Below are positions 1 through 9,300 of a stretch of 64,000 bases of DNA, piece after piece. The translations under genes were made by a program, and so were the position numbers. The first letter of the stretch is position 1. Every line of letters starts with the position of its first letter. Under the pieces are notes generated by a model, which saw nothing but the letters and a program-made list of their open reading frames with translations, had not been told where the DNA came from and did not search any database. Source of the stretch: Pseudomonas sp. GD04019 (GTDB lineage Bacteria > Pseudomonadota > Gammaproteobacteria > Pseudomonadales > Pseudomonadaceae); assembly GCF_029837695.1 (NCBI RefSeq), contig NZ_JAOEEA010000005.1, forward strand, positions 124,001 to 188,000, given 5' to 3'.

Positions 1-1
1 G

Positions 2-313
2 CAGACCGACCCGACGGTGATCTTCGGTCTGGGCGAGCTGTACAACGGCAACCTGACTCGCGCCCATCTGCTGCAGCCGACGCCCTACAACACCTATGTG
101 ATCGACGGCATGCCGCCGACGCCCATTGCCCTGGCCGGCCGCGAGGCGATTCACGCCGCGCTCAATCCGGTACCGGGCAAGAGCCTGTACTTCGTCGCCC
201 GCGGCGACGGCAGCCATGTATTCTCGGAAACCCTGGAGCAGCACAACCGTGCCGTGCGTGAGTACCAGCTCAAGCGCCGCAGCGACTATCGCTCCAGCCC
301 CGCGCCCAGATAA
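2..313 (+). CDS. mltG: Endolytic transglycosylase MltG, C-terminal part (5' end outside window)
   Basis: The reading frame is open from the first bases and ends at TAA 311-313, so only the last ~103 residues are present. MltG is an inner-membrane lytic transglycosylase (YceG fold) that cuts nascent glycan strands. The visible piece has the family's C-terminal signatures: QTDPTVIFGLG at the start, then PYNTYVIDGMPPTPIA, and the closing YFVARGDGSHVFSETLEQHN block. The C-terminus is complete. The gene sits 9 bp before tmk, the usual Pseudomonas order. Identity is secure; the N-terminal membrane anchor and LysM-like part cannot be seen. Confidence 0.93.
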   Translation, partial: QTDPTVIFGLGELYNGNLTRAHLLQPTPYNTYVIDGMPPTPIALAGREAIHAALNPVPGKSLYFVARGDGSHVFSETLEQHNRAVREYQLKRRSDYRSSPAPR

Positions 314-1934
<1,621 letters not shown>

Positions 1935-1970
1935 AATCGAAAAATTGGATTAAGTCGCCAGGAATAGTGC

Positions 1971-2327
1971 ATGAGCTTGCCACCGAACCTAGGACCGCGT
2001 AACGGGATCCTGTCCCTGACCATCAAGGACAAGTCCGTGCTGTACGCCGCCTACATGCCCTTCATTCGCAACGGCGGGCTGTTCATCCCGACCGCCAAGA
2101 GCTACAAGCTGGGCGACGAGGTGTTCATGCTGCTCAACCTGATGGACGAGCCGGAGAAGATTCCGGTCGCCGGCAAGGTGGTGTGGATCACCCCCAAGGG
2201 CGCACAGGGTAACCGCGCCGCGGGTGTCGGTGTGCAGTTCAACGACGGCGACAACACCGCCCGCAACAAGATCGAGACCTACCTGGCCGGTGCGCTGAAG
2301 TCGGATCGCCCGACTCACACCATGTAA
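1971..2327 (+). CDS. pilZ: Type IV pilus assembly protein PilZ
   Basis: This 118-residue protein looks almost identical, from memory, to P. aeruginosa PilZ (MSLPPNLGPRNGILSLTIKD...). PilZ works with FimX and the pilus ATPase PilB in type IV pilus biogenesis and twitching. It has the PilZ fold but lacks the N-terminal RxxxR c-di-GMP-binding motif; the founding member is known not to bind c-di-GMP itself. It begins 36 bp after holB with only a weak ribosome site (AGGAAT). Its place in the tmk-holB-tatD cluster is conserved across the genus. Confidence 0.97.
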   Translation: MSLPPNLGPRNGILSLTIKDKSVLYAAYMPFIRNGGLFIPTAKSYKLGDEVFMLLNLMDEPEKIPVAGKVVWITPKGAQGNRAAGVGVQFNDGDNTARNKIETYLAGALKSDRPTHTM

Positions 2328-2350
2328 GTCGCATCACAGGCTTCAAGGCA

Positions 2351-2373
2351 GAAGCGCCCGAAATGGGCGCTTC
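2351..2373 (+). terminator. Hairpin between pilZ and tatD
   Basis: GAAGCGCCC (2351-2359) and GGGCGCTTC (2365-2373) form a perfect 9-bp stem with a 5-base loop, followed by the weak T tract GTCATTT. It may end part of the pilZ transcripts or act as an attenuator before tatD. The short T run makes efficiency uncertain. Confidence 0.5.
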
Positions 2374-2398
2374 GTCATTTCAGAGACAGAGAAATCCC

Positions 2399-3181
2399 AT
2401 GCTGGTTGATTCCCACTGCCACCTCGACCGCCTCGACCTGGCGGCCCACGACGGTTCCCTCGACGCAGCGCTGGCTGCGGCCCGTGCCCGCGGCGTGCAG
2501 CATTTTCTGTGCATCGGCGTCAGCGCCGCCAACGCTGGCGCGGTCAAGGCCCTAGCCGAGCGCTACGCCGATGTCGACTGCTCGGTGGGCGTGCACCCGC
2601 TGGACCTGGAGAAGGGCGAGGCGCCGGCGATGGACTGGCTTCTTGGCGAACTGAACCACCCCAATGTGGTGGCCATCGGCGAGACCGGCCTGGACTACCA
2701 CTACGAGCCCGAAGCGGCAGAGCTGCAGCGGCAGTCTTTCAACCTGCACCTGGAGGCGGCGAAGATCACCGGTAAGCCGGTCATCGTGCATACCCGCGAG
2801 GCGCGGGCCGACACCCTGGCATTGCTGCGCGAGGCGGCGCTGCCGCAGGCCGGCGTACTGCACTGCTTCACCGAAGACTGGGAGATGGCCAAGGCGGCCC
2901 TGGATATCGGCTTCTATATCTCGCTGTCCGGCATCGTCACCTTCCGCAATGCCGATGCCCTGCGCGAAGTGGCGCGCAAGGTGCCGGCCGACCGGCTGCT
3001 GGTGGAAACCGACTCGCCCTACCTGGCGCCTATTCCCCATCGCGGCAAGCCCAATCTGCCGCAGTACGTGCGTGAAGTGGCGGAGTTCCTGGCCATGGTG
3101 CGTGGCGAGTCGTTCGAGGCCCTGGCCGAGCAGACCACGGCCAACTTCAAGCGCCTGTTCCCGCTGGCTCGGGTGGTCTGA
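2399..3181 (+). CDS. tatD: TatD family metal-dependent hydrolase (DNase)
   Basis: This 260-residue TIM-barrel hydrolase belongs to the TatD family, exonuclease-type DNases linked to DNA quality control. Metal ligands are visible: HCH at residues 6-8, GETGLDY, VIVHTRE, HCFTE and the late ETDSPYLAP aspartate. The chosen ATG gives MLVDSHCHLDRL, the usual N-terminus; the frame extends upstream to 2363 but that stretch overlaps the hairpin. In this genomic position (after holB-pilZ) the gene is conserved in pseudomonads. Which TatD-family substrate it uses cannot be told from sequence. Confidence 0.93.
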   Translation: MLVDSHCHLDRLDLAAHDGSLDAALAAARARGVQHFLCIGVSAANAGAVKALAERYADVDCSVGVHPLDLEKGEAPAMDWLLGELNHPNVVAIGETGLDYHYEPEAAELQRQSFNLHLEAAKITGKPVIVHTREARADTLALLREAALPQAGVLHCFTEDWEMAKAALDIGFYISLSGIVTFRNADALREVARKVPADRLLVETDSPYLAPIPHRGKPNLPQYVREVAEFLAMVRGESFEALAEQTTANFKRLFPLARVV

Positions 3182-3205
3182 TCTGTAGATCCACAAAAAT
3201 CGCGG

Positions 3206-3327
3206 ACAAAAAAAACCCGGGTTCTGGGGGATGAATCCGGGTCAAGACCATTAGGAGTAAAACAAAGGTACGCGATCCACGGTACCTCGACTGGCGGGAC
3301 ACTTGGGGGGAGATGTCGCACACCAGT
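3206..3327 (-). ncRNA. rgsA: Candidate small regulatory RNA RgsA
   Basis: On the minus strand a -10-like CTAATACT at 3341-3334 would start a transcript near 3327. That transcript ends at a strong intrinsic terminator: ACCCGG (3242-3237) pairs with CCGGGT (3219-3214), followed by eight T ending at about 3206. The predicted length is ~120 nt. In P. aeruginosa the RpoS-dependent sRNA RgsA (P16) is known next to tatD, and its length is about this. No reading frame of note lies here. Position, orientation, size and terminator fit; the sequence itself was not compared, so the name is an inference. Confidence 0.62.
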
Positions 3328-3368
3328 AGTTCCAGTATTAGCCAGGATTCCCGATCGTCCAGATTGGT

Positions 3369-3406
3369 CGCGGCGGTTTCTTAAACGTATTTGGAATACC
3401 GCCGCG
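3369..3406 (-). terminator. Hairpin after the aminotransferase gene
   Basis: CGCGGCGGT (3369-3377) and ACCGCCGCG (3398-3406) are a perfect 9-bp inverted repeat with a 20-base loop, just beyond the stop of the minus-strand aminotransferase. No T tract follows on the minus strand, so it may stabilise the 3' end rather than terminate. It separates that gene from the sRNA promoter. Confidence 0.45.
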
Positions 3407-3418
3407 GCTGCTGAGCAC

Positions 3419-4552
3419 TCAGCCTTGTCGCAGCTGGCTCAGCACCGTCAGGCTTTGCTCGATCAACGCCGGGTCGGTGTAGAAGTGCGGGGAAAAACGG
3501 ATGCCTTTGCCCCGTTGCGCACAGATCACCTGCTGTTCCCGGAGTTTGGCGAACAGCGCCTGGTTGTCCCAGCCATCCCAGCTGAAGGTCAAAATGCCGG
3601 CGCGGCGGGCCGGGTTCAGCGGGCTGTGCAGCTGAATGCCCGCGATTCGTTGCAGTCCTTCCTGCAGCTGCAGCACGCGCTCCTCGATGCTTGCCGCCAC
3701 CTGATCCATACCGACTTCCTCCAGCAGCGACAGGCTGGCTTCCAGTGCCATGGCGCCGAGCATGTTCGGGCTGCCGCATTCAAAGCGTCGGGCGCTGCGG
3801 GCCGGTTGCCATTCCGTGCGGTCGTAGTCGCCAGCGTGCTCCAGCATGTGCCAGCCGTATTCGTGCAGGGCCAGTTGCTCGCGCAGGTCGCTGCGGCAGT
3901 AAAAGACGCCCAGGCCTTCCGGGCCGAGCATCCACTTGTGCCCGTCAGCCATGGCGAAGGCGCAATCGCAGGCCTGCACGTCCAATGGCTGGGCGCCGAG
4001 CTGCTGAATGGCGTCGACGCACAGCAGCACGCCCTTGTCGCGGCAGCCGGCGCCCAGGCGCGGCAGGTCCAGGCGCAGGCCGCTGGCGAACTGCACCGAA
4101 CTGATCGACATCAATCGTGTGCGTGGCCCGCAGGCAGCGAGCAGAGCACCTTCCGGGTCGCTGCCACTCAGGTTGACCTGCACCACCTCGACGCCGCGAG
4201 GCTTCAGGGCTTCCCAGACGATGCGGTTGGAGGGGAACTCCTCGTCGCTGATCACCACCTGGTCGCCGGCGCGCCAGTCCAGGCCGAAGGCAACGAAGGA
4301 CAGCGCCTCCGAAGTGTTCTTCACCAGCGCGATATCCGCCGTGCTGGGGGCATTGAGCAGGCGCATCAGGCGTTCGCGCAGGTGCTTTTCCACCTTCAGC
4401 CATTCGGGATAGTGGCGCGCGCCGAGGCTGATGTTCTCCTCGGCGAAGCGCCGTACGGCATCGCTGGCGCGCTTTGGCCAGGGCGCCACAGCGGCGTGAT
4501 TGAGATAGCGCAAGCCGGGAGCTAGAGGAAATTCGTCGTTTAAATTGAGCAT
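3419..4552 (-). CDS. Aminotransferase class V-fold PLP-dependent enzyme
   Basis: The 377-residue protein has the class V aminotransferase / cysteine desulfurase fold. The PLP lysine is K206 in DGHKWMLGPEGLG, preceded by the CVDAIQQLG aspartate. NTSEALSFVAFGL matches the phosphate-binding loop. There is no evident catalytic cysteine loop of IscS type, so a desulfurase role is not supported. The ATG at 4552 (MLNLNDEFPLAPGLRYLNHA) is preferred over an in-frame start 39 bp upstream. It is divergent from the TetR gene across a ~75-bp gap, so that regulator may control it. The substrate is unknown. Confidence 0.85.
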   Translation of the reverse strand: MLNLNDEFPLAPGLRYLNHAAVAPWPKRASDAVRRFAEENISLGARHYPEWLKVEKHLRERLMRLLNAPSTADIALVKNTSEALSFVAFGLDWRAGDQVVISDEEFPSNRIVWEALKPRGVEVVQVNLSGSDPEGALLAACGPRTRLMSISSVQFASGLRLDLPRLGAGCRDKGVLLCVDAIQQLGAQPLDVQACDCAFAMADGHKWMLGPEGLGVFYCRSDLREQLALHEYGWHMLEHAGDYDRTEWQPARSARRFECGSPNMLGAMALEASLSLLEEVGMDQVAASIEERVLQLQEGLQRIAGIQLHSPLNPARRAGILTFSWDGWDNQALFAKLREQQVICAQRGKGIRFSPHFYTDPALIEQSLTVLSQLRQG

Positions 4553-4628
4553 TGGGCCGATGATCCGTGCATTTTCGCGCTGAACAGGCATAATGACGCG
4601 CCTCGATTTTTCATCCTGTAGTCACTTT

Positions 4629-5267
4629 ATGAACAAAGAACCTCGCAAAGTCCGTGAATTCCGTCGTCGCGAACAGGAAATTCTCGATACCGCGCTCAAG
4701 CTCTTCCTTGAACAGGGTGAAGACAGCGTAACTGTCGAGATGATCGCCGATGCGGTCGGAATCGGCAAAGGCACCATCTACAAGCACTTCAAGTCCAAGG
4801 CCGAGGTCTACCTGCGCCTGATGCTGGACTATGAGCGCGACCTCAACGCCCTGTTCCACTCCGAAGACGTGGCCCGCGACAAGGAAGCCCTGTCCCGCGC
4901 CTACTTCGAGTTCCGTATGCGTGATCCGCAGCGCTACCGCCTGTTCGACCGCCTGGAAGAGAAGGTGGTCAAGGGCAACCAGGTGCCGGAGATGGTCGAA
5001 CAGCTGCACCAGATCCGTACCTCCAACTTCGAGCGCCTGACGCTGCTGATCAAAGGCCGCATCGAAGAGGGCAAGCTGGAAGACGTACCGCCGTACTTCC
5101 ACTACTGCGCCGCCTGGGCCCTGGTACACGGCGCCGTGGCGCTGTACCACTCGCCGTTCTGGAGCAGCGTGCTGGAGGATCAGGACGGCTTCTTCCAGTT
5201 CCTCATGGACATCGGCGTGCGCATGGGCAACAAGCGCAAGCGCGACGGCGAAGCGCCGGCAGCATAG
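4629..5267 (+). CDS. TetR/AcrR family transcriptional regulator
   Basis: This is a 212-residue repressor-type protein. The N-terminal helix-turn-helix covers about residues 12-58 (REQEILDTALKLF...VEMIADAVGIGKGTIYKHF), the standard TetR pattern. The C-terminal ligand domain ends PFWSSVLEDQDGFFQFLMDIG. The ATG at 4629 fits the family start (MNKEPRKVREF); an earlier in-frame ATG at 4593 would add 12 atypical residues. It is divergent from the aminotransferase. The stop codon TAG 5265-5267 is also the first bases of a structured repeat. The ligand is unknown. Confidence 0.92.
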   Translation: MNKEPRKVREFRRREQEILDTALKLFLEQGEDSVTVEMIADAVGIGKGTIYKHFKSKAEVYLRLMLDYERDLNALFHSEDVARDKEALSRAYFEFRMRDPQRYRLFDRLEEKVVKGNQVPEMVEQLHQIRTSNFERLTLLIKGRIEEGKLEDVPPYFHYCAAWALVHGAVALYHSPFWSSVLEDQDGFFQFLMDIGVRMGNKRKRDGEAPAA

Positions 5268-5431
5268 GGTCTCCCGTTTAATTCACGGCCCGTCCCTTCG
5301 GGTTGCGCGGAAAATATCGCCATGCGTCGTTGTGGAACTTGGCAAGGGAGCACCATTACCTGCGTTCCACGCCTAGCCTGGCGATATTTTTCGCAGCAAC
5401 GCGGTTCGCGAACTAAACGGGAGCAGACCCT
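5266..5431. repeat. Structured palindromic repeat, copy A (boxed-hairpin family)
   Basis: A 166-bp element with imperfect terminal inverted repeats (AGGGTCT-CCCGTTTA at the left; TAAACGGGAGCAGACCCT at 5414-5431). Read on the minus strand: outer stem AAATATCGCC (5389-5380), box AGGCTAGGC (5379-5371), inner stem TGGAAC (5369-5364). After the loop come GTTCCA (5338-5333), box CAACGACGC (5332-5324), AT and GGCGATATTT (5321-5312). The layout is the same as copy B at 17.8 kb but with compensatory stem changes. It fills the gap between the TetR gene and moaA and carries no convincing gene. Confidence 0.85.
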
Positions 5432-5481
5432 CATGCCATTCAGCCCGCCAATGATGCGTTCTGCGCAGTCGGCGGCGGGCA

Positions 5482-5487
5482 TATACT
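5482..5487 (+). promoter_or_regulatory. Candidate -10 element for moaA
   Basis: TATACT at 5482-5487 matches a sigma-70 -10 box and lies 28 bp before the moaA ATG, with GGAG at 5504-5507 as ribosome site. No clear -35 was found at the usual spacing, so this is tentative. Confidence 0.35.
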
Positions 5488-5514
5488 CCGGATTGAACAC
5501 TGCCGGAGTTCTCC

Positions 5515-6483
5515 ATGATCGTTGACCATCAAGGTCGGCGCTTCCGCAACCTGCGCATCAGCCTGACCGCCGCGTGCAACTACGCCTGCACCTACTGCGT
5601 GCCGGACGGCAAGCGCCTGGTCGCGGCCCAGGATGAACTCTCGGCCGAGGCCATGGTGCGTGGCGTGGCCTACCTGATCGAGGCGGCCGGTATCGAACGC
5701 CTGCGCATCACCGGCGGCGAGCCACTGGTCAGCCCCAAGCTCGAACACTTCCTGCGAGAGACCAGCCAGTTCGGCCTGCAGGACATCAGCCTGACCACCA
5801 ATGGCCAGCTGCTGTCGCGCAAACTGCCGCTGCTGCTGGAGTGCGGCCTCAAGCGCATCAACGTGTCGCTGGACACCCTCGACCCCGAAGACTTCAAACG
5901 CATCGCCCGTGGCGGCGATCTGCCGACCGTGCTGCAGGGCCTGGAGGAGGCACGCGCGGCCGGGTTGAAGATCAAGGTCAACATGGTGCCGCTGCGTGGG
6001 CAGAACCACGAGCAGGTGTTGCCGATGCTCGACTACTGCCTGGAGCGCGGCTTCGAGCTGCGCTTCATCGAGCTGATGCGTATGGGCCACCTGGCCCGCG
6101 AAGGGGCGAGCTTCCAACAGCAGTTCTACGGCATGCCCGAATTGCTGGCGGCGGTTGCCGAGCGCTACGAGTTCGCCCAGGCGCCGGCGCCGCTGGATGC
6201 CACGGCACTGCGTTACGAAATCCCCGGTCACGGCTTCTTCGGCGTGATCGCCAACGAGAGCGTGCCGTTCTGCCGCACCTGCTCGCGCCTGCGCCTGTCC
6301 TCCACGGGCTGGCTGCACGGCTGCCTGTCGTCGAGCAACCGTCACTATGTCGGCGACCTGCTCGACAAGCCTCGCCATCAGGCCTTGCCGGCGTTGCAGC
6401 GCCTGCTGGTGCGCGCCCTGGCGGACAAACAGGACGCCGCCTTTGCGGGCGGCGCCACCGTCATGAAAATCATCGGCGGCTAG
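5515..6483 (+). CDS. moaA: MoaA-family radical SAM protein (GTP 3',8-cyclase type)
   Basis: This 322-residue protein has both MoaA iron-sulfur signatures. The N-terminal CX3CX2C is at C21, C25 and C28 (CNYACTYC). The C-terminal CX2CX13C is at C253, C256 and C270 (CRTCSRLRLSSTGWLHGCL). It also has the ITGGEPL SAM motif and the C-terminal Gly-Gly that MoaA needs. MoaA rearranges GTP to 3',8-cyclo-dihydro-GTP, the first step of molybdenum cofactor synthesis. No other cofactor gene lies nearby, so it may be a second, stand-alone MoaA. Another radical SAM gene follows 29 bp later. Confidence 0.85.
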   Translation: MIVDHQGRRFRNLRISLTAACNYACTYCVPDGKRLVAAQDELSAEAMVRGVAYLIEAAGIERLRITGGEPLVSPKLEHFLRETSQFGLQDISLTTNGQLLSRKLPLLLECGLKRINVSLDTLDPEDFKRIARGGDLPTVLQGLEEARAAGLKIKVNMVPLRGQNHEQVLPMLDYCLERGFELRFIELMRMGHLAREGASFQQQFYGMPELLAAVAERYEFAQAPAPLDATALRYEIPGHGFFGVIANESVPFCRTCSRLRLSSTGWLHGCLSSSNRHYVGDLLDKPRHQALPALQRLLVRALADKQDAAFAGGATVMKIIGG

Positions 6484-6512
6484 TCGTCGCCTCATCTACT
6501 TGTACGAAAGCC

Positions 6513-7406
6513 ATGCCTGCCGAATTCCCCATCGCCTATATCGAACCGGTGTTCCGTCCGCCGAGCGAAGCCAACTCCCTGATCCTGCCGGTGACCAACG
6601 GTTGCTCGTGGAACGCCTGTACCTTCTGCGAGATGTACACGGCACCGCAGAAGAAATTCCGCGCCCGCGACGAAGACCAGGTGCTGGAGGAGATCCGCCG
6701 CGCCGGCCAGAGCCTGATCGTGCAGCGGGTGTTCCTCGCCGACGGCGATGCCTTGGTGTTGCCAACGCGGCGCCTGCTGAACATCCTGCAAGCGATCCGT
6801 GAGCACATGCCCGAAGTCGACCGCGTCTCCAGCTACTGCCTGCCGCGCAACCTGCGCAAGAAGTCGGTGAGCGAACTCAAGGAGCTGGCCGACGCCGGGC
6901 TGAAGATGGCCTATGTCGGCTGCGAATCCGGCGACGACGAGGTGCTGGCGCGGGTCAACAAGGGTGAGACTTATGAGTCCAGCATCAGCGCCCTGGACAA
7001 GCTTGGCGAGGCTGGCATCACCCGCTCGGTGATGATCCTCAACGGTCTCGGCGGCACGGCCCTGAGCGAGCAGCATGCCGATAACTCGGCGCGCCTGATG
7101 AACGCCGCTCAGCCGGAATTCCTCTCCACCCTGGTGGTCAGTTTCCCCATGGGCGAGCAGCGCTTCCGCGAAGGTTTCGCCGACTTCCAGCCGCTCGGTC
7201 AGCAGCAGCTGTTCCTCGAAGTGGAGCGCCTGCTGCAAGGCTTGGAACTGAGCGACACGGTGTTCCGCAGCGACCATGCTTCCAACTATCTGGTACTCAA
7301 GGGCAACCTCGGCGCCGACAAGGCGCGCCTGCTGGCCCAGGTGCGCCAGGCCATCGAGCGGCCGCAGAGCGCGCACCTGCGCCAGGAATGGCAACGCGGT
7401 CTGTGA
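6513..7406 (+). CDS. Radical SAM protein with CX4CX2C cluster motif
   Basis: This 297-residue protein has a radical SAM TIM-barrel. The cluster-binding cysteines are C31, C36 and C39 in CSWNACTFCEMY, spaced CX4CX2C instead of the usual CX3CX2C. It also has LADGDAL (the GGE-like strand), YVGCESGDDEVLARVNKG and MILNGLGG, typical of Elp3/HemN-like radical SAM cores. No B12 or second cluster domain is seen. The ATG at 6513 is the first suitable start; the frame upstream is moaA shadow. It is 29 bp after moaA, probably in the same transcript. The reaction is unknown. Confidence 0.85.
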   Translation: MPAEFPIAYIEPVFRPPSEANSLILPVTNGCSWNACTFCEMYTAPQKKFRARDEDQVLEEIRRAGQSLIVQRVFLADGDALVLPTRRLLNILQAIREHMPEVDRVSSYCLPRNLRKKSVSELKELADAGLKMAYVGCESGDDEVLARVNKGETYESSISALDKLGEAGITRSVMILNGLGGTALSEQHADNSARLMNAAQPEFLSTLVVSFPMGEQRFREGFADFQPLGQQQLFLEVERLLQGLELSDTVFRSDHASNYLVLKGNLGADKARLLAQVRQAIERPQSAHLRQEWQRGL

Positions 7407-7478
7407 GGCAAGGTTGGCGCGGAAGCTGCTATGACTCTCTATCCGCCGGTTTTCCGTCACCGGCAGGGAGGAAATGCA

Positions 7479-8084
7479 ATGCGTAGCCTGATTCTGCTGC
7501 TGGCGCTTACCGCGCTCGGTGGCTGCATGAAAGTCAGCGACATGGCCGCTGGCACCGAGTATCACCTGCGCGACGCCGGTGTGCTTGACCGCAGCGATAC
7601 CCGCCGCTCCGCCTCCTGGCGGCTGCAGGCCGATTCGTTCATTTTCATTTCCCAGGCCCACTACGTGCCGCCGGGTGATGCCCGTCCGCGTCCCAACGTG
7701 GTGGCCGAGGAGGCCTTCAAGTCCTTCGTCGAGTACTTCCCGCTGGTGCGCCGCGCCAGCAAGCCACAAGGTCTGGACGAGGCGATGAACGAGGCGCGCG
7801 TCGCTGGTGCCCACTATCTGCTGTACACCCGCTTCGCTGACGCCGATGACCGCATCGGCACCGTGGAGGAGTGGGAAGACCAGGAAGCCGTGGATCGCCT
7901 GGGCGTGGACTCCGGCGTGATCCAGCTGATGCTGATCGAGACCAGCACCCGTTACCTGGTGGATACCGCACGCATCCGCAACCACGGCGGCTTTCTGACG
8001 TTTTATGACAACCAACCCGCCGACCAGCTGCGTGCGCCGTTCGATCAATACGCACGCACGCTGCTGGGCGTTAGCGCACGCTAG
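7479..8084 (+). CDS. DUF4823-type lipoprotein
   Basis: This 201-residue protein begins with a lipoprotein signal peptide: MRSLILLLALTALGGC with lipidation at C16. It should be anchored in the envelope. The mature part (AHYLLYTRFADADDR, LIETSTRYLVDTARI) resembles the DUF4823 family of pseudomonad lipoproteins. The ATG at 7479 follows a strong GGGAGGA site; an in-frame ATG 48 bp upstream lacks one and would bury the signal. It is 72 bp after the radical SAM gene. Its TAG stop at 8082-8084 is shared with the beginning of structured repeat copy D. The function is unknown. Confidence 0.8.
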   Translation: MRSLILLLALTALGGCMKVSDMAAGTEYHLRDAGVLDRSDTRRSASWRLQADSFIFISQAHYVPPGDARPRPNVVAEEAFKSFVEYFPLVRRASKPQGLDEAMNEARVAGAHYLLYTRFADADDRIGTVEEWEDQEAVDRLGVDSGVIQLMLIETSTRYLVDTARIRNHGGFLTFYDNQPADQLRAPFDQYARTLLGVSAR

Positions 8085-8224
8085 GTTCAGTATGAAAAGT
8101 CGGCGAGCGAAGGTGAGGCTAGGCAAAAGTCGGTGAGGAAGCGGAGTTTACGAGTGGTAAATGAGCATTCCGAACCGACTTTCAACAACGCATTACCGAG
8201 CGCAGCCACTTTTAAACTGAACCT
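8083..8224. repeat. Structured palindromic repeat, copy D (boxed-hairpin family)
   Basis: A 142-bp element bounded by inverted repeats (AGGTTCAGTATGAAAAGT at 8083-8100; ACTTTTAAACTGAACCT at 8208-8224). Box AGGCTAGGC is at 8116-8124 and box CAACAACGC at 8183-8191. Between them AAAGTCGGT (8126-8134) pairs with ACCGACTTT (8174-8182), and a distal hairpin TTTAC/GTAAA caps the structure. The outer stem (8097-8115 with 8194-8210) is imperfect. It lies between the lipoprotein and DUF1285 genes, and its terminal repeat starts at the lipoprotein stop codon. Confidence 0.85.
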
Positions 8225-8260
8225 GGCCACCATACTGTCGGCTGGACAAGGAGACACCGC

Positions 8261-8830
8261 ATGACCGATCCGGGCAAGGCCGGCGACCTGTTGGCGCAGA
8301 TTCCCAAGGGCGAGGGCAAAGGCCTGCCGCCCGTGCACCTGTGGAACCCGGATTTCTGTGGCGACATCGACATGCGCATCGCCCGCGACGGTACCTGGTA
8401 CTACCTGGGCACGCCGATCGGGCGCAAGCCGATGGTCAAGCTGTTCTCCACCATCATCCGTCGCGACGACGACAAGTACTTCCTGATCACCCCGGTGGAG
8501 AAGGTCGGCATCATCGTCGACGACGCCCCCTTCGTGGCTGTGACCCTGCAGGTGATCGGGGCGGGCGAGGCGCAAGTGCTGCGCTTCACCACCAATGTCG
8601 ACGAGGAGGTCGAGGCCGGGAGCGAGCATGCGCTACGGGTCGAGATCGATCCCGCGACCCAGGAGCCTGCGCCCTACCTGCATGTGCGGCGCAACCTGGA
8701 GGCACTGGTGCATCGCAATGTGTTCTATCAACTGGTGGACCTGGCGGTGGATCGGCAGATCGACGGGCAGACCTGGCTCGGCGTCTGGAGCGGGGGAGAG
8801 TTCTTCCCGATTGGGCCGCAGCCGGAGTAA
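8261..8830 (+). CDS. DUF1285 domain-containing protein
   Basis: This 189-residue soluble protein matches the DUF1285 family in overall pattern: PPVHLWNPDFCGDIDMRIARDG, WYYLGTPIGRKPMVKLFS and a FLITPVEKVGI block. No catalytic motif, signal peptide or membrane segment is seen. The start ATG at 8261 follows AAGGAG (8248-8253). A structured repeat separates it from the lipoprotein gene upstream, so it may have its own promoter or depend on read-through. The role is not known. Confidence 0.82.
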   Translation: MTDPGKAGDLLAQIPKGEGKGLPPVHLWNPDFCGDIDMRIARDGTWYYLGTPIGRKPMVKLFSTIIRRDDDKYFLITPVEKVGIIVDDAPFVAVTLQVIGAGEAQVLRFTTNVDEEVEAGSEHALRVEIDPATQEPAPYLHVRRNLEALVHRNVFYQLVDLAVDRQIDGQTWLGVWSGGEFFPIGPQPE

Positions 8831-8860
8831 GCCGCTACGCCTCGTCCCAGGCTTAGCGGC

Positions 8861-9253
8861 TTAGCGGACCTGTAGCACGACCAGCCAGAGTCCGAGCGCG
8901 GCCAGGAAGTTGATCATAAACACCAGGCCACGCAGCCGGATGTTCGTGGTGAAGATCTGCACGCCGCTGTGGATCAGGCGCCCCGCGATAAAGACCCAGG
9001 CCAGGACAAGCGCAATAGCGCTGTCCGTGCCGCTCTGCAGGAGCAATAGGCAGGCGACATGGAACAGCAGCGGCCACTCGAACTGGTTGGACAGGTTGGC
9101 GCTGATGCGCGGCTCGACCGCGGCCCAGGGGTTGGAGCCGTCTGCGCGCTGGCCTATGCCCCATATCTTCGGAGCCCGCGCCACGGTGAGCAGAACATAG
9201 AGTAGCGAGGCGAGCGCTACGTGAGCGGCCATCGGCAGAATCAACGATTGCAT
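8861..9253 (-). CDS. MAPEG family integral membrane protein
   Basis: This 130-residue protein has four predicted membrane helices, at about residues 5-24, 55-72, 77-95 and 105-127. NQFEWPLLFHVACLL and RLIHSGVQI fit the MAPEG (membrane-associated eicosanoid/glutathione metabolism) family. The ATG at 9253 (MQSLILPMAAHV) follows AAGGA; the frame upstream to 9370 has no sign of coding. Bacterial members are poorly characterised and the substrate is unknown. The VOC gene lies 47 bp upstream on the same strand. Confidence 0.82.
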   Translation of the reverse strand: MQSLILPMAAHVALASLLYVLLTVARAPKIWGIGQRADGSNPWAAVEPRISANLSNQFEWPLLFHVACLLLLQSGTDSAIALVLAWVFIAGRLIHSGVQIFTTNIRLRGLVFMINFLAALGLWLVVLQVR

Positions 9254-9300
9254 CGGGTAGTCCTTTTCGGCGATGTCTGGATCGGCACGGGCGCGGCGTG

